Below are positions 63,672 through 64,000 of a stretch of 64,000 nt of DNA, one piece after another. The notes beneath the pieces were generated by a model. That model was not told the DNA's origin. It was given only the letters and a program-made list of their open reading frames with translations, and searched no databases. Origin of the DNA: Balneicella halophila (lineage in GTDB: Bacteria > Bacteroidota > Bacteroidia > Bacteroidales > Balneicellaceae); contig NZ_QENZ01000003.1 of the NCBI RefSeq assembly GCF_003096835.1, positions 744,001 through 808,000 on the forward strand. The letters run 5' to 3'. How positions within the stretch are numbered: position 1 is the stretch's first letter; each line of letters begins with the position of its first letter. Made by a program: the position numbers and the translations under genes.

Positions 63672-64000
63672 ATGGCAATTTTGGCATTCCAAAAACCGGA
63701 CAAAGTATTGATGCTTGATTCTGACGAAAAGGTTGGAAAATTTGAATTCAAACCTTTGGAACCGGGATATGGCATTACCGTGGGTAATGCTATCCGAAGA
63801 ATATTACTATCCTCATTAGAAGGTTTTGCCATCACTTGCGTCAAAATAGAAGGAGTAGAGCATGAATTTGCCACTATAGACGGAGTGATTGAAGATGTTA
63901 CAGAAATTATTTTGAATTTAAAGAAGATTCGCTTTAAAAGAAAAGTTGAAGATTTTGATTCTGAAAAAATAACTGTAAACATCAAAGGGCAAGAAACCTT
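63672..64000 (+). CDS. rpoA: RNA polymerase alpha subunit (5' part, cut by the window end)
   Basis: The first 109 codons of the alpha subunit: [12 protein letters not shown] at the start, then [21 protein letters not shown], noted as [16 protein letters not shown], and [22 protein letters not shown]. These match the amino-terminal dimerisation domain. The C-terminal domain lies outside the window. ATG at 63672 is 26 bp after rpsD. Confidence 0.97.
   Translation, partial: MAILAFQKPDKVLMLDSDEKVGKFEFKPLEPGYGITVGNAIRRILLSSLEGFAITCVKIEGVEHEFATIDGVIEDVTEIILNLKKIRFKRKVEDFDSEKITVNIKGQET

Noticed and set aside
1-64000. CRISPR arrays, insertion sequences, integrases, phage genes
   Set aside because: No regularly spaced repeats, transposase or integrase motifs were seen. 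The only repeats are the short dispersed ones between purM and purL and the paired palindromes in the pur spacers.

Overview
The window is a stretch of AT-rich chromosome from a member of the Bacteroidota, probably a flavobacterial-type organism. Several independent signs agree. Many genes are preceded by the Bacteroidota promoter pattern TTG-N17..21-TAnnTTTG instead of a sigma70 -35/-10. The pdxJ / nadK / DUF6089 / uppS / bamA / ompH / ompH cluster is typical of the phylum. There is a PorT-type barrel protein of type IX secretion, a TamL lipoprotein, a DUF3276 PUR-domain protein, PurL with its glutaminase domain fused, and lipoproteins of Bacteroidota style. I see no rRNA, tRNA, CRISPR array, insertion sequence or phage gene. 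Species cannot be named from sequence reading alone.

Layout. 1-3.1 kb (minus strand): pdxJ, a YbfF-type hydrolase, a thioredoxin-like lipoprotein and fbp. 3.2-9.2 kb (plus): nadK, DUF6089, uppS, bamA and two Skp-like chaperones, closed by a strong terminator. This is an envelope-biogenesis block. 9.3-11.7 kb: gmhA, an ArsC-like gene, ubiE/menG and porT. 11.7-18.8 kb: a SpoU-type RNA methyltransferase (minus) divergent from tamL, then class II aldolase, a sodium-coupled transporter, a four-repeat HhH membrane protein and rpsU. 18.9-25.6 kb: der, a YtfE-like di-iron repair protein coupled to a LuxR regulator, then (minus) a very large NtrY-like histidine kinase and rlmH. 25.8-32.0 kb: DUF4783, YihY/BrkB, a large membrane-anchored DUF3352-like protein, yaaA and a PDZ aspartyl protease. 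32.1-44.9 kb: purine synthesis genes, with purM-purN-purD on minus and purL, purE, purC, purF on plus. They are interrupted by an accessory, repeat-bearing segment (about 35.2-36.5 kb) carrying a DUF6994 gene, and by a thioredoxin-like lipoprotein. 45.1-47.6 kb: pruA, ftsB/divIC and DUF3276. 47.8 kb to the end: one long str-S10-spc-alpha ribosomal operon, from rpsL to a truncated rpoA, without tuf.

How it fits together. The early blocks make and insert outer-membrane components: UppS for undecaprenyl carrier, GmhA for heptose, BamA and Skp for barrels, TamL, and PorT for secretion. The purine block supplies seven enzymes of the PRPP-to-IMP route (PurF, D, N, L, M, E, C); purB and purH are not here. 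The last quarter is translation machinery plus SecY.

I found no wholly new system. The observations most worth a check are: a structured rpsL leader with crossing inverted repeats; predicted leaderless promoters of bamA and ftsB with identical geometry; overlapping divergent promoters; related palindromes in two purine-cluster spacers; the repeat-flanked DUF6994 segment; and the translationally coupled YtfE-like/LuxR pair.
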